Both the position numbers and the translations under genes were made by a program. A DNA stretch of 64,000 bases from Hemibagrus wyckioides. Its lineage: Eukaryota > Chordata > Actinopteri > Siluriformes > Bagridae. This document shows positions 1 through 13,900 of the stretch, piece by piece. The stretch covers positions 12,510,001-12,574,000 of the forward strand of contig NC_080719.1 of NCBI RefSeq assembly GCF_019097595.1, given 5' to 3'. Under the pieces are notes generated by a model, which saw only the letters and a list, made by a program, of their open reading frames with translations, did not search any database and was not told the DNA's origin. Every line of letters begins with the position of its first letter. Within the stretch, counting starts at the first letter, position 1.

Positions 1-236
1 GAATATAGCTGCAGTTGAGGGATGAACAGATGTATTGTTATGATGGAAGGATGGAGAGATGGAGATGGAGCTTTGATGATGGATGGATGGACAGATACTG
101 TATATAGCTTTAATGTAATAGGTGGATAGATATATAAATGAGAGATGGATGGATGGATGGATAGATGGATGGATGGATAGGTAGATATGTAGCTGGGATG
201 AATGGATGGATGGATGGAATGACAGATTAATAGATA
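1..236. repeat. GATG/GGAT microsatellite region
   Basis: Imperfect runs of GATG and GGAT with GATA interruptions fill most of the first 236 bases. The Tc1-like element inserted into it. There is no coding potential. Confidence 0.85.
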
Positions 237-1484
237 CACTATATTGCCAAAAGTATTCGCTCACCTGCCTTGACTCACATATGAACTTAAGTGACATCCC
301 ATTTCTAATCCATAGGGTTCAATATGATGTCGGTCCACCCTTTGCAGCTATAACAGCTTCAACTCTTCTGGGAAGGCTGTCCACAAGGTTTAGGAGTGTG
401 TTTATGGGAATTTTTGACCATTCTTCCAGAAGCGCATTTGTGAGGTCACACACTGATGTTGGACGAGAAGGCCTGGCTCTCAGTCTCCGCTCTAATTCAT
501 CCCAAAGGTGTTCTATCGGGTTGAGGTCAGGACTCTGTGCAGGCCAGTCAAATTCATCCACACCAGACTCTGTCATCCATGTCTTTATGGACCTTGCTTT
601 GGTCACTGGTGCACAGTCATGTTGGAACAGGAAGGGGCCAGCTCCAAACTGTTCCCACAAAGTTGGGAGCATGGAATTGTCCAAAATGTCTTGGTATGCT
701 GAAGCATTCAGAGTTCCTTTCACTGGAACTAAGGGGCCAAGCCCAGCTCCTGAAAAACAACCCCACACCATAATCCCCCCTCCACCAAACTTTACACTTG
801 GCACAATGCAGTCAGACAAGTACCGTTCTCCTTTCAACTGCCAAACCCAGACTCGTCCATCAGATTGCCAGATTTAGAAACGCAATTGGTCACTCCAGAG
901 AACGCGTCTCCACTGCTCTAGAGTCCAGTGGCGGCGTGCTTTACACCACTGCATCCGACACTTTGCATTGCACTTGGTGATGTATGGCTTGGATGCAGCT
1001 GCTCGGCCATGGAAACCCATTCCATGAAGCTCTCTGCGCACTGTTCTTGAGCTAATCTGAAGGCCACATGAAGTTTGGAGGTCTGTAGCGATTGACTCTG
1101 CAGAAAGTTGGCGACCTCTTCGCACTATGCGCCTCAGCATCCGCTGACCCCGCTCCGTCAGTTTACGTGGCCTACCACTTCGTGGCTGAGTTGCTGTCGT
1201 TCCCAAACACTTCCACGTTCTTATAATACAGCTGACAGTTGACTGTGGAATATTTAGGAGCGAGGAAATTTCATGACTGGATTTGTTGCACAGGCGGCAT
1301 CCTATCACAGTTCCACGCTGGAATTCACTGAGCTCCTGAGAGCGACCCATTCTTTCACAAATGTTTGTAAAAACAGTCTGCATGCCTAGGTGCTTGATTT
1401 TATACACCTGTGGCCATGGAAGTGACTGGAACACCTGATTCTGATTATTTGGATGGGTGAGTGAATACTTTTGGCAATATAGTG
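237..1484 (-). mobile_element. Tc1-like DNA transposon, full length, 1248 bp
   Basis: Both ends carry a near-perfect inverted repeat of about 29 bp beginning CACTATATTGCCAAAAGTAT, and TA lies outside each end (235-236 and 1485-1486), the Tc1/mariner target duplication. One transposase frame runs on the minus strand inside. The element sits in a GATG-type microsatellite that continues on both sides. Confidence 0.96.
319..1350 (-). pseudogene. Tc1 transposase, one in-frame stop
   Basis: The likely start is the Met at 1350 (MGRSQELSEFQRG), giving 343 codons to the final stop, about the usual length for Tc1 transposases. The N-terminus has the paired-like helix-turn-helix (GCRLCNKSSHEISSLLNIPQ) and a GRPRK hook. 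The catalytic triad is visible: Asp154 (WSDQ), Asp245 (FQHD) and Glu280 (NPIEHLW), with 34 residues between the last two, the DD34E pattern. A TAA at 874-876 interrupts codon 159 just after the first Asp motif and the frame continues unchanged after it. There is no frameshift, so decay is recent or slight. The WSDQ motif has Gln where Tc1 relatives usually have Glu. Confidence 0.93.
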
Positions 1485-2135
1485 TAGATGGATGAACCAA
1501 ATTCATCACAGTAAACTATAAATGAGTAGAATTTTCACTCAGATGTGACCACTGGTCTTATGGTTATCAGCATGTTCTTACATCACACATGGCTGAAGCT
1601 CCCAGCTGTGCTGTTAAAGCTCATTTCCGCTAACAAACACAAGCGGGTTCTGCTAAAGTAAACCAGAGCTTCAGTGCTATAACAGATTGAGGAGGCCATG
1701 TTTACATTCTGGCTGCCTCACTGCATCTGCACTTCCACTTCCTGTTAATTAATGTGTAGCTTTAATTGACTGTTTTCATACTGGATATACTCAGAGATAA
1801 GACCTGGATAAAGATAGATTAAACATGCTTTTATAGTTTAGACAGCAGGCTGCTGCTGTTTATCTCCTACCAGAATAGCAGTGTATTAGTGTAGATACAG
1901 TCAGTTCCAGAAGATCTGGATTTATAATTAGAGATGTAACAATATGATTCCTGTATCAGACTTTTACCAGGAAAAATGGTGGATCTGATGTCCTCTGAAA
2001 ATTTGGAATTGCATTTGGGAAAGAAAAAAGGGTCACAGAAATGAGGGTCACAGCAAATGTCTGAAATAATTTTCATTTCTGTTTGTTATACAAATATATT
2101 GCTTATGCATTCATGTTGGTATTACATGATCACAT

Positions 2136-2300
2136 GTTGGACTATTGTGAGTCTGAATCCCAGGTCCACCGAGCTGCCACTGCTGGGCCCCTGAGCAAGA
2201 CCCTTAACCCTCAGGTGCTCATATTGTATAAAATGAGATCTATTGTAAGTCGCTCTGGATAAGGGCGTCTGCGAAATGCCAGAAATGTAAATGTTCAGGA
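2136..2300 (+). repeat. tRNA-related SINE fragment (family S1)
   Basis: The body CTGCCACTGCTGGGCCCCTG, GAGCAAGACCCTTAACCCTC and GCTCTGGATAAGGGCGTCTG matches the copy at 40461-40640. The tail is AAATGTAAATG. I recognise this as a common fish, particularly catfish, SINE body. The 5' tRNA-like part is weak here. Confidence 0.75.
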
Positions 2301-2304
2301 ATTT

Positions 2305-2385
2305 AATTCAATTCAATTTTATAGGTTTAGCGCTTTGAAGAATTAAGAATTTTTGCAAAGCAGCTTTACAGAAATCTGGATATAA
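2305..2385 (-). repeat. dispersed repeat (family B) fragment
   Basis: The reverse complement gives CTGTAAAGCTGCTTTGCAAA and an AAAATTGAATTGAA end, the same terminus as at 6298-6484. Confidence 0.65.
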
Positions 2386-3332
2386 AATGTATTTTAAATT
2401 TATCTCTAATGAGCAAAACAGCAGTGAAGATTTCATCATCGTCAAATATTTTTTTTTTGCAATATGTTTGAGTGCATCTGTATGTGTAAAATAGTTTTTT
2501 AAACAATTTTCATCATTTTCTTTATTTTATTCATATATTGTGCGTGTTTTGTCAATTTGCAGAACACCAGCTTTTATAAAAGCAACATCGTAAACGAGTA
2601 AACATGTTAACCAGACACCTTTTCACCATTTCCTACACTAATCTCAAACACAGTTGGATGCTGCACCAAAAACTTTTCTTAGTCCCAAGTATTTCCTTCC
2701 AAAGAAGTATTAAAAAAACAAAACAAATCAGTGTTTATGTGTGAGAAATCCCTCCAATTTCAGAAGCTGAAATCTATCCGAACACTTGATTTTCCCCAGT
2801 TATGACACTTTATATGTATTTTATATAAACAGAACATATAAGCTCATGTCACAGTGTTCTAGGTCGGCACGTCCCCGTGTGTTCTGTGTTCTCCTGCCTC
2901 TGGCTTTCAGTCAGTAATAACACACTGTACTGGACTGATATCAGTGAGAAATAATGATTATGTCTGAGAAACCTAGAAATATAATTTGACCAAAATATTA
3001 CAGTGTTTGATAAACTGTGACCTAAAAGCAGTTATTGGTAATGCACTCAGAATTTTGAACTCAGCTGTATAAGAGGGGTGGATGGGTGGACTAGAGGGTG
3101 GATGAATGTATTGATTGCTTAAATGGTTGTTTGGCTGTTTTTTTGTTAATTGTTTGGTTGGATGATTATTTATTTGATCTGTTCTGGGCAATTAATGGCT
3201 TGAATTGTTGAGAGTAAAAGGGCAGAAGTATTGATTGTTAAATGTTTTTTATTTGTTTGATTTGATTGGTTGACTACACGCTTCATGTACCTTCATAATT
3301 TGGTAATGTTGATCCTTTTTTTAAAGCTTCAG

Positions 3333-3433
3333 AGGGTAAACCATGCACACGACCAAGCGCTCCTGTGCCAGGGATGAGAACTTCCCCCTCAACTTCACCT
3401 GACAGCTTTTTCAGCAGAACACCTGAAGATCAG
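3333..3433 (+). CDS. akap13: akap13 exon 1 of window (residues 1-33)
   Basis: Acceptor AAAGCTTCAG and donor CAG|GTGAGA. It enters with two bases of a split codon and leaves in phase 0. It encodes a Ser/Pro/Thr-rich linker with the stretch [18 protein letters not shown]. There is no domain. Upstream exons are outside the window, so this exon's assignment relies on phase and on linkage to the following exons. Confidence 0.7.
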
Positions 3434-6400
3434 GTGAGAAAAACACTCCCAAAAATGATTTTAAACCTTTTTAATAAATATGTTATTCGAACTACAATAA
3501 TGCGGCTGAAAGAACTTGCATGGATCTTTAAATGTGTTTGTGGAAAAACGCTGTTTTCTGACATGTTTCTTAAAAAATATTCTTCTTTAACTGTCATTAT
3601 ATTTCCTTTTTAGATGTTAAAAGCAGTGTCTGATAAGACAGATGTGAGGTTTAGTGATAAACACTTCACTTCTTGTTCAGCTCGGGCCAAAAAGAGGACA
3701 AAACTGACGGATGAACCAAATGAAGTGGAAAAAAATGTATTGTAAACGGTCAGAATTCTGTGGTGTGAATTTTGGCACATGGCGCATTTGAGTCCACATC
3801 ATTGCAATACTTAACTTTTTGAGTCCTTAATTTGACTCGATTGTAAACTCTATACACTATATTGAATTGAACTGAATTAACGGCAGCAATATGGTGAAGT
3901 TCCTACAGTGAATAAAATCATTAATTGTTATATATGCTGATGTTTTCCGTAAGGAGGTTTATTTAGTATTTCTGGAAGGAGTCTCCAGTGTCAGTGCTTT
4001 GTATCAGTCAGAGGTAAAGGCATGACTTAAAGTTCTCAGACATCTTCAACACAGGAGTTTTGTGATAAAAACGTTTTCATGAACCTGATAACTGTGGAAT
4101 CTAAACAGTAGGTTAAGGCAGAAAGAAATTTGGGGGAAATTAAGTACAAGTTAAGTTTCTGGGTCAGTCATGTAGGGGTTTTTTCACCTGAGTAACATAC
4201 ACTAAAACAGCGCTGTTGTTCTTTCACTTTCTCAGAGTTCCTGTTTAGCTGAGAGCGATTTCGAGTGTGAGACAGACGACTTATTTGACCTGAGCGCTTC
4301 TCTGAGAGACTCTGAGTATTTCAGAGACCTGCAGGCTAGACCTGGTAGGGAGTGTGAGCCTTTTGCGCGCTCCCTGCCTGTGGTTAGTGACCCAGAGGAC
4401 AAAACTCAAACAAAGCCCAATCCAGGACTATTCATCTACCCATCACCTACACTGCACTGTGGATCACACGTAGAAAATCTCTCACCATCCCACAAAAAAA
4501 CAGACATGCTGTCTGATCAGGGAGAGACGATGGAATCGGCAGAGAGTTTGGATGAGATGTACATGGATGACATTGACAGCGACAGTTTCCCCATCCTGGT
4601 CAGGTCTATGTCCACCTCACGGAGACACAGCTCGGACGTCCCGCTGAATCCACTCGACCTGGGGAGAAGGTGAGATGGAAAAATAAAATTTAATAGTAGC
4701 ATAGCTTAAATAAGTTTCAGGTCCTAAATGTACTGTGTAGTGCATGGGGTGTAACAGTATGGTTTATTATAGCACAGTGTTGTGATACATAAGGCTCTCA
4801 ATTCATTACATTACATAGCTATAATAAGCATTCAAACTTACATTGATCACGCCCACACTATCTCTGAAAAAAGTAACTTCTTTATTTCAGATAAGTGGTT
4901 AAAATAACATTCTGATTTTTATAAACTAATATGACAGCAGGTTAACATATTAGCGTACAACCTCAAGATAAACAACAATAGCATCAGTCAGCAGCAAGCA
5001 GGAACTGAAGAGTTTCTCCAAATCATTAAGGGCTATAAGCACACTTCAGCTTCTTGACATCCATAAAAACTTCTGTAACAACACAAAGTTAAACCTAGAT
5101 GTTGAGAATTGTTGTATTTTCAAAATATATTTAACACATTTTCTTCATGATATTACGTATGACTTTCCAACAAAGTGTTTAGTAAAACTCTTTCTCAATC
5201 TCAATCTGTTCACTGTTCATCTAGCAACATCCAAAAACTGTCATTATTGGTTAGCCACATTCTGACTTTCTAAATTAGACAAAGCTGCAAACATGAGCCA
5301 GACTAATACCGAACAGATTTACGATAACTTTTGAGATAGTAAGGAGATGTTTATATGATATTTATAGGAGTCAGTTTCGAAACAGTCAGAGGTTTTCTTT
5401 CTTTCTTTCTTTCTTGCTTTCTTTTTCTTTTTTTTTCAAGATAGTTAAAAAAGTGAGGCTGGTGATGGAATATCAGTTTATAGGTGCTATAATATGAATG
5501 CTAACACTGTGTATCGTGGATGTTCCCCAATCTATAAGTTAACTAATGCATTATAAACATGGCTGAAAAGGCATTCTATATTATTGAGTTATTTCAACAA
5601 TGCATTTAATTCTTTATAAATATCTCTATAAATGATAACTTGTTATGAATGTGTTCATGGGTACATATAAAGGTATGCTGTGAAAATGAGCTCATGATAA
5701 AACAGTAAGTTTTTGTTAAATTCAAAACAGAACTGGAGGTTTTGCATGTTCACTCATTCGTGTGAATAGAGTCAATGCTGCTGAGCAAAAGAGGAACCAG
5801 TGAATATACAAAGAGTGCAATAATGACACACCCCAACACACACAACGGCAGAGTGACAAAAACTACACTAAAACCCCAAGACATGCCATACTGCACACAT
5901 CAGAAACACCAACAGCACCATGACTGGAGTGGCAGCTAACCCTTAAACTTGTTACAAACCTAATTATATTTTGGATATTTTTTAACATTTACCAATTCAA
6001 AAAATGTGAAAATTCATCTTTGATAACTTTCTTTGCATGTGTGGTTTTAAATAAATCACAGGCTTGCTTGTTAGCACAGAATCGTGTGCAAAAATACAAA
6101 CTGTGGTTAACTAGAATCCATGAAAATGTCATAAGGACTAATTGTTTAGTTATAATATATGTTTAGTTTTTTCCATTAATAATAATTTACTGTAATAAAT
6201 AACAAAAGGCTGCAAAGACATACTATTGCTCTTCCCATGATATTCAGGAAATTTATATGATCTAAATTTCTGTGAATTTCTGAAGTATTTTATCATCTAA
6301 GGGAGTTTTTTCCTGCCACAGTCACCTCAGGCTTGCTCATTAGGGATAAATACAAATAAACTTAAATATAAGGCTAATATTAATCTTGAACTTTTTGTAC

Positions 6401-9400
6401 TATATTTCTTATGTTCTGTAAAGCTGCTTTGAAACAACGTCCATTGTTAAAAGTGCAGTGCAAATAAACTTGAATTGAATTGAATATTTTACTAAATATA
6501 TCTGAAGGTAAAGTGTAGTTATTGTAGGCTGCAGGGAGAAAAATGTGCTATGGCAGATTTCGTAGATTTTAATAATGTTTAATAATTTATATGAAACATG
6601 CAAAAATATGATTTCAAAGAACATTTACCTGTGTTTTTAAAGGTTTACATACAGATTTGTAAAATGTATTATCAGTATTACAGCATCATGGATTCACCCA
6701 AAAAACTGCACAAAGTACACAAAATTCCAATTTGAGACGTCTAAACCTCCAAATTTCCACACATACACACCTCATCTCCTGCCCCGGTGCCCCTTTAAAC
6801 CAGTGTAATAACAGAAGAGACATATCTGGAACACAATTGGCTCCTGTACATTTACACTTGCCTGTCGCTCTTATCCAGAGCGATGTACAAGAGTGCTTTG
6901 ACGTCTCTATCAAAGAATACATTAACACTGGTTCAATAGGTCACAGACTAAGAATACCATCAGCCTGAAACTGTGTTGGTAGGGTTTTTTTTATTTAAGC
7001 AACATACAACAATACATAAAACAAACAGGGGAAATAAGTTAAAGTGCTTCAGGCAGAGGTAGGTCTTCATCTGGGGTTTAAAGATGGTTAGTGTCTCAAC
7101 TATTCAGACATCTAGGGGACGTTCAACCCACCACCTTGGTGCCAGGACAGAGAAGAGTCTAGATGAATACCTACCTCTTACCCTGAGAGAAAGTGGGACC
7201 AGTCACACAGTGCTAGTGGATCAGAGGGAGTGAGGTGCAGCGTGAGGGGTTTCTAAGAAAGATGCAGTAAATTTTCAAACCACAGCATGACTGCATCTAG
7301 CCACGTCCACAAATTGCCATAAAAGGCTGCAAGAAGCTGAAAATGACAACTAAACTCAATGGGAAAAGAGCATCAGCTAGCATAGAGACACATTGTGTGT
7401 CATTACTTTTCTCATATATTAACAGGAAATGACTCAGTTTCAAAAAATGTTAATTACGTTGGTGTGTAATTAAAATAAATGTGTTTTCAGTTTGACAGCA
7501 AAATCCATATTTATACTCTGAGTAATTTATAAACTATTAGAGTGTGAAGCTGATTAGACAAGATGTATTGTAGTGAGTATTGTAGTAGCTGTAACATGTT
7601 GTGTGTGTGTGTACAATGTGTTTAGGTTTAGTCTGGACACCAGGAGTATAGACAGTGACGGGGAGCGAGAGGATCAGTGCCAATCTCTGAGCTCGGTGGA
7701 GGAGTTTTCTTCATGTGGAGAGACAGAGCTCAGCAAATCCATAGTAATGAACAATGCACAAGCTTTACGATCTGTAGTCCTCAATAATACACACACACAC
7801 TCACAAACTCCTTTGCTCTTTAGCAGACATCCACCCCAGGGAAGACGGTGTATGCCCGATCTGAGATTGTGTCGTCAGATGATAAATCTCAAGCTGAGAA
7901 GGTCTCACGTATTCTGGAAACTTCTACACAGGCGGCGCGAGCTGCTGGAGGTTAGAGCTGCTCATACTCTCTACCTGAGCTCCAATTACACTACAGTCAG
8001 AAGATGTTAATTAACTTTCTATAACAGCGGCTCTGACAGCAGTGCAGGTTTATATTAATGTGCAGTTCTAATACGTTATTGTTTCTGAAGTAACAGGACG
8101 TGTAGAGAAACATTAAAAAGCTGTGAAATTATTGATATGGTGTAGTTTTCTGTAAGGAGATGTTCATAAAACATTTATGGAGGATTTACAGAGCTGCAAC
8201 TTTAACTTTTCTGATATCGTCAGGACAGAAGAGTTTACATTTTTACAGTTTCTCAGTGACAAGCTGTATTTTTAAGGGTGAGAAAAAAAAGGATGGTGAG
8301 GACTGTTTATAGCTACTATTTTGTAAGCAGTACTAGTTTTCTAGACATTTCACTGCATTAAATGTAACTATAGATGGATAAAACATATCATTTCTGTAGG
8401 ATAAAAGAATTAAAACACTTTAGAACCTGCTACTACTGGAAAAAATGATCAACTTTGGTAGGGTCAGATTAACTCTTTGTTTTGCTTTATCCCGGCTCAC
8501 ACCACAGTGTCATGGATTATTTTTCCTTCCTACACATCCCCACATGTTTTATTCCTCAAATATTTCAAAAACTATGGAAATAATTTTACTGGAAATGATA
8601 GAGGATTGGTTTGCTTTTGTCTGATAAGTGACGTTGTTTCTGTCTGTTTCAGAGGAACACGACTTGGATGAGAATTTGCGCTCAGCAGAAGGCCAGTGTC
8701 ACATGTAAGTTCAACACATTCATATTGCAGTAAACACTCCAGCTTTATTCTGTTCAATCAGTCAAACGAGTATTCGTGCAAGTCAAGCAAAACCTGTATA
8801 ATGAACGTTGTTTTATACTCATTCAATTATGCTGTTATCTGTTATTTGAGTCAGATCCCTGTGTACCATCAACTGAATTGCGTTCCTGATCTTTTTTACG
8901 ATCATTCACACATAGCCTGTAAAACACACCTAGCTGAACAGCAAATATTTTAATATTTAGTACAAATTTCTTTTAATGTCACTGATGTGTTCACAGAAAG
9001 AAAACGGTGTTGAACTGTATTTTTTCTTGTCATTGAGGTAGTACATATAAGCCTACAACTTTTTTGCATCTTTAGTACACAAAGCTCCACCCAGTTAACA
9101 GTTCAACTAGAGTTAGCAGTAGCAAGGATGTTGTGACATTCTTAGCTAGAGTTATAACGCCATATACATGTGAAATCTGTCTCATAATGAATTATAAGGA
9201 TGGTCACGAGTGTGTAACTGTTACAGCTTTTGATTGTACTACACACAAAAACTTTTTTTACTTGAATGAAGGACATTCAAAAAAATTCTCATCCTCATCC
9301 ACATAGTGCTGAAGTCATGGCTTAAGCAGTTTTTTAAATTATGTTGTACATATTTTCCAGGTTATTTCTATGTATGCTCTAACACACATTTTGGAGTGAA

Positions 9401-9719
9401 ATATATTATGAAAGGTACAAAAGATAAACGAGGTAAAACCCCAACAACAAGGAAAAATACAGTTGAATATCTTTTTTCCTGGGTATGTAAATGTGATGTT
9501 TCTTGTTCCCTTAGAGAGGCACAAAAATAGTCAAAAATATTGCCAACAAAGTCAGATGTCAGATGAGAATTTCTCTTTTGTGAACTTAGGATCCTGAAAC
9601 AGGGTTACACTTGTGAACTTGCAAGATGTAATTAGGTGACTCATGATTCATGAAGGAATCTTGCTTTCTTAACAATTCTGATGAGTCAATCAGCCAAACT
9701 GTTTTAGAATCCACTTTCC

Positions 9720-9807
<88 letters not shown>

Positions 9808-10900
9808 ATCCACAATAAATCACAGGTTGCTTTGCTGTTATTTACACACACAAAATACATGTTCTTCATGTTCTAGCTTATTCTTTAAGAGCACTGCATT
9901 TGTCCTTTCCAGAGAAGTCAATCAGATAATTGGGTTAAAAAGAGACAAAACATAGTGGGGCTGTATGATTTGTTTGACAAACCCAACACTTATCTCAGCT
10001 CCTCCTACTACACACACACACACACACGTTTAGTCTCTGTGTCTTGTTTGTCTTAGGCTAATGGTACAAAAAGTTCTGCATGAGCTTAAGCTGTATCACT
10101 GGTAAGTAAACAGCATGACAGGAGCCTGCTATATCTAGCGTACTCACACACACACACACACATGACTGTCCTGTAGCAGCATGCAAAGCCCAGTTACCAC
10201 AATCCACCGAGTCTGGGTAGCGTTAAAGGAAATGTTTACCCAAAAATAAAATGCACACTCCCAGAGGCAGGTTTAGTGTCTCTAATTACTGTACTAAATG
10301 GAAGCTTAGAGTCACTTCCTTGTCTCACACCATTTATACATCAACAAGTTCAAATCAAGTCAGTGAAATCATTTCTAAATGCTAGACTATAGAGACTATG
10401 TTCCCTGTCTGCGTCTGACACCCAGCTGTGTGCTGAGGAAGAGAGTGATTTTATACTACTAAATGTGTTTATCTCTGTGCCTATGTTTATAGATGATGTC
10501 AGAAAGCACAGTAAGAAGCCCGTGTGAGACTGAACATTTCCACAAAGTCCACTATGAGATCATTTACACAAATTAAGCATGCCATGTTAAACTGGTGGCT
10601 ATAAGCTTCCAGTGTTGTTAGAAACATTAGCCTGGTAGCAAAATTAAAACAGCACACAGCAATCACCAAACATGCCGCAGGACAATCTGTGCATTTCGTT
10701 TTTGTCTAAACCATTCCGTTATTCAACGCTAACATGAAAGTGTGATGCTTCATTCTTTCACTTTTTATCACCTCACTCATTCTGAGACAAAAGACCTGTA
10801 ATTCAGCATGAGCACTGTGAGTGTGTTTGACGTGATTTCCTGGCCATAGTGTCTCTGTGGTCTGCACTTTCATTTGTGTCATATAGTAAAGGTGTTTGTG

Positions 10901-10936
<36 letters not shown>

Positions 10937-13900
10937 GTGCATAGGGCCAATCCTAGAACCTCAAGTGCTGACAGGAAAGAAAATGTCACCTGGTATGAAT
11001 TTCTCTCCATCGAGTAAGTCCAGTTATTTTTTTTTCCTTTATGCTCTTTAAAAAACTAAAAGCAGTATGTGAAGGAGGAGTGGTCTCTATACTTCACTAA
11101 CAACGAAGGAGGTGTGGCCTCTGTGCTTCAGTCACAGTGAAGTAGATGTGCTTAATAATCAGTAAAGGAGGAGGGCCTTCTGTGTCTGTCAGTCACAGTG
11201 AAGGATGCGTGGCCTCTGTCCCTAAGAAATGTAAAAGAGGCGTGGCCTCTGTGTCTGTTAGTTACACTGGAGGTGTGGCCTCTGGGCTTAATACACATAA
11301 AGGAGATGTGGTCTCTGTCAGTCACAGTAAAGCAGGCATGGCTTCTGTGTTTAATAAACTTAAAGGAGGTGTGGTCTCTGTGTCTGTCAGTCACAGTGAA
11401 GGAGGTGTGGCCTCTATGATTAATAAACATACAGGAGGTGTTTTCTCTCTGTCAGTCAGTCAAGGAGGCGTGGCCTCTATGTTTAAGTCTCAATGAAGGA
11501 AAATAATCACCTACATTATGTATTTAAAATTCACATATTTTCAGAAAAACTATAAATGCCACCTTTTTATTTTATTTGGAGGCCACTGTTTCTGTGTAGA
11601 GGTTTTTCTTACATTTTCCCTCACATACTCTAAACACTTTCCCTAATCCTGTATTCTGGAAATGTTAGGAATGAGGAAGAAGAGGAGAGAATGGAGAGAG
11701 CAGAAAAGGGCACAAAGGTGAAGCGTACTCTGAGCTCGTTGAGGAACAGGATGACCGGATCCTTCAACAAAGACAAGGTGAGGACACATACTGTACACTC
11801 ATGATGATTTGTTATTCTGCAGGATAACACACTTCCTCTGTATTTGAACACCATGCAATGGTTTACAGGAAACATTGCTGCAATATGTGCTGTAACTTCC
11901 TGTTTTTTGTTTTTTTTTACCCATGTATATTTAAGACTGAAACTGCAACATTTATTTTGTGATGGTTTGGCCATCTTACTGAATTACATGTGCATGTGTA
12001 AAATGCTTCAGTGATAATGCATAAAATATTGAGCAATATATAAATTTACATATATACTATGATTAAAGAGTAAGTGCATGAGTGGATGTTTGGGGAAACT
12101 TGAAGATGGATAAATAATCAGATGGATAAATATTAGGATGGGTATTGTATAGATGACAGGATTATATCAGTTCTACTAGGTGGATGAATGGGTGATGGAT
12201 GAGTGGGTAAATGCATAAAAATAAGGTTCGTGGAATAACCGGTTGTTAGAATGAGTGATGGAGTGAATAGATGGGTGGATGAATTGAGGGGATGATTGAA
12301 TGAGGTAGATGGATTAATAGATACATGGATGGATGAAAGAATTAATGAATATTATTGTTCAGATTTGATGGATTGTTGATTTGAATTAATGACAAACATG
12401 GATGAGGTTAAAGATAAATGGATGGATGAGAGAATGGATGGCTTAATGACAAAATGAAGCAGGGAGTGGATGATTGTTTAGAGGTGTGATGAGTTAGAGG
12501 ATGGATGGATGATGATTAGTATTATACCACTGCAGATGCATGCAATCTTTCACAAAATAACTCATATTTCTATGTTGCACCTGTAGTATATGAACATATA
12601 GATATTCTTTTCTGTCGTGTTTCTGTTGCAGGGTAAGCACCGTGAAAAAGAGCAGCAGAAAGAGAAAGACAGAGAGAGGGAAAAGGAGAAAGAGAAGGAG
12701 AAAGAGAGGGAAAGGGAGCTGAAGGAGAGCACTTATGCGGTTAGCAGCAGCTGTAATGGCCACCGGCTTGTGCGTGGCTCTTTCTCGAGCCGAGCCACGT
12801 GCTCACTGTGCAGCAAGACCCTGCAGAGGAAGCATGGTCTGCAGTGTGTCAGTGAGTACTAAATACACAGCCACCACACACACTCTCATATATCTGTATG
12901 TGCACATGGACCCTGCATGTGCCCCCCCCCCCACACACACATCACACACCCCACACACCAGCATTAACCACAGCTACTGTCAAAAAGCAGCCTGTTTACT
13001 TTCTATCTCTGCTCTGAATTTGCTCTTCCCAAGTTGCATGTAGTGTCTACACAAATCAAGTGTCCCAGAGTGCGCAAAAATCCCTCTGGCTTAACCTCTA
13101 ATACCTTGTTAGAAGGGATTAAAAAAATGATCTATCCAAATATAATGAGCTGCCACTCTTCTAATAATATTACTATAATGTGATTTTATATTAAAGACAT
13201 AATTTGATGTCAAGCATCCCAAATTTAAACCCTCTGCCAGGTAATTTGGTGTGTATTGTTTGCTTTTTGAGTTTTGCAATTGAGCTAGAAAGGGTAATGT
13301 TACTAACAATTAAAGGGAACTTTTTTATATACCTTCCAGAGTAGAATAACTATCAGAAAATGAAGGCCTTACGTGGAGATGTGAACCCCATGCATATAAC
13401 CTGAATATTCTGAATGTGGTGTCCAGAATAAAAATGATCAGCTGCAAAAAGCTGTGTAAAAAAACCCAGAAAATATGCTAAATATATTACTGCATGTGGT
13501 GACATTAACCTTATAACCTTATTATTAACGTTAACATTATTATTTGCATAGGAAAGTAAATACATCTGTGACTGTTCCACTGAAAAAAATTAAAAGCACA
13601 TGCTAAGGTTAAAAAAATGATTTCTTAATTATTTCTTATTTACCCCTATTTTTGTCCTCTTGCACGGCCTTTAGTACTTCATTGAGTGTCACACTGATAT
13701 CCCTGAGCTGAGAATAGCAAGCTGGTTAGTAGCTGTCAGAACTGGCCAAAAATTCGCACTCTTAATCGAATAATCCTGCTTCTCACTGTGGCAGTTGGTA
13801 GCCAATAAACCGAGATTAAAGAAAGGGTTGTGTTGTTTTGACACATAGGGAGGTTAAACATATAGGATTCATAATAATGACATATATGAACATCATTATA

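Larger units (their letters stand above)
1485..3332 (+). other. upstream intronic or flanking DNA, no exon seen
   Basis: SINE and family B fragments plus AT-rich sequence. It is probably part of the akap13 intron before exon 1 of this window, because the reading frame enters exon 1 in the middle of a codon. Confidence 0.6.

Noticed and set aside
206..877. A 223-codon plus-strand open frame
   Set aside because: It is the antisense shadow of the Tc1 transposase.
9586..9813. Open frame on the minus strand with Ile-Tyr repeats
   Set aside because: Translation of the (AT)n microsatellite.
11146..11496. A 116-codon open frame and overlapping minus-strand frames
   Set aside because: They are made entirely of minisatellite units without stops; the repeated peptide (GGVASVS) mirrors the DNA repeat and there are no splice or start signals.
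12661..12725. Lys/Glu run as a possible assembly or microsatellite artefact
   Set aside because: It is in frame within exon 10 and leads directly into C1; charged runs at this place are usual in related GEFs.
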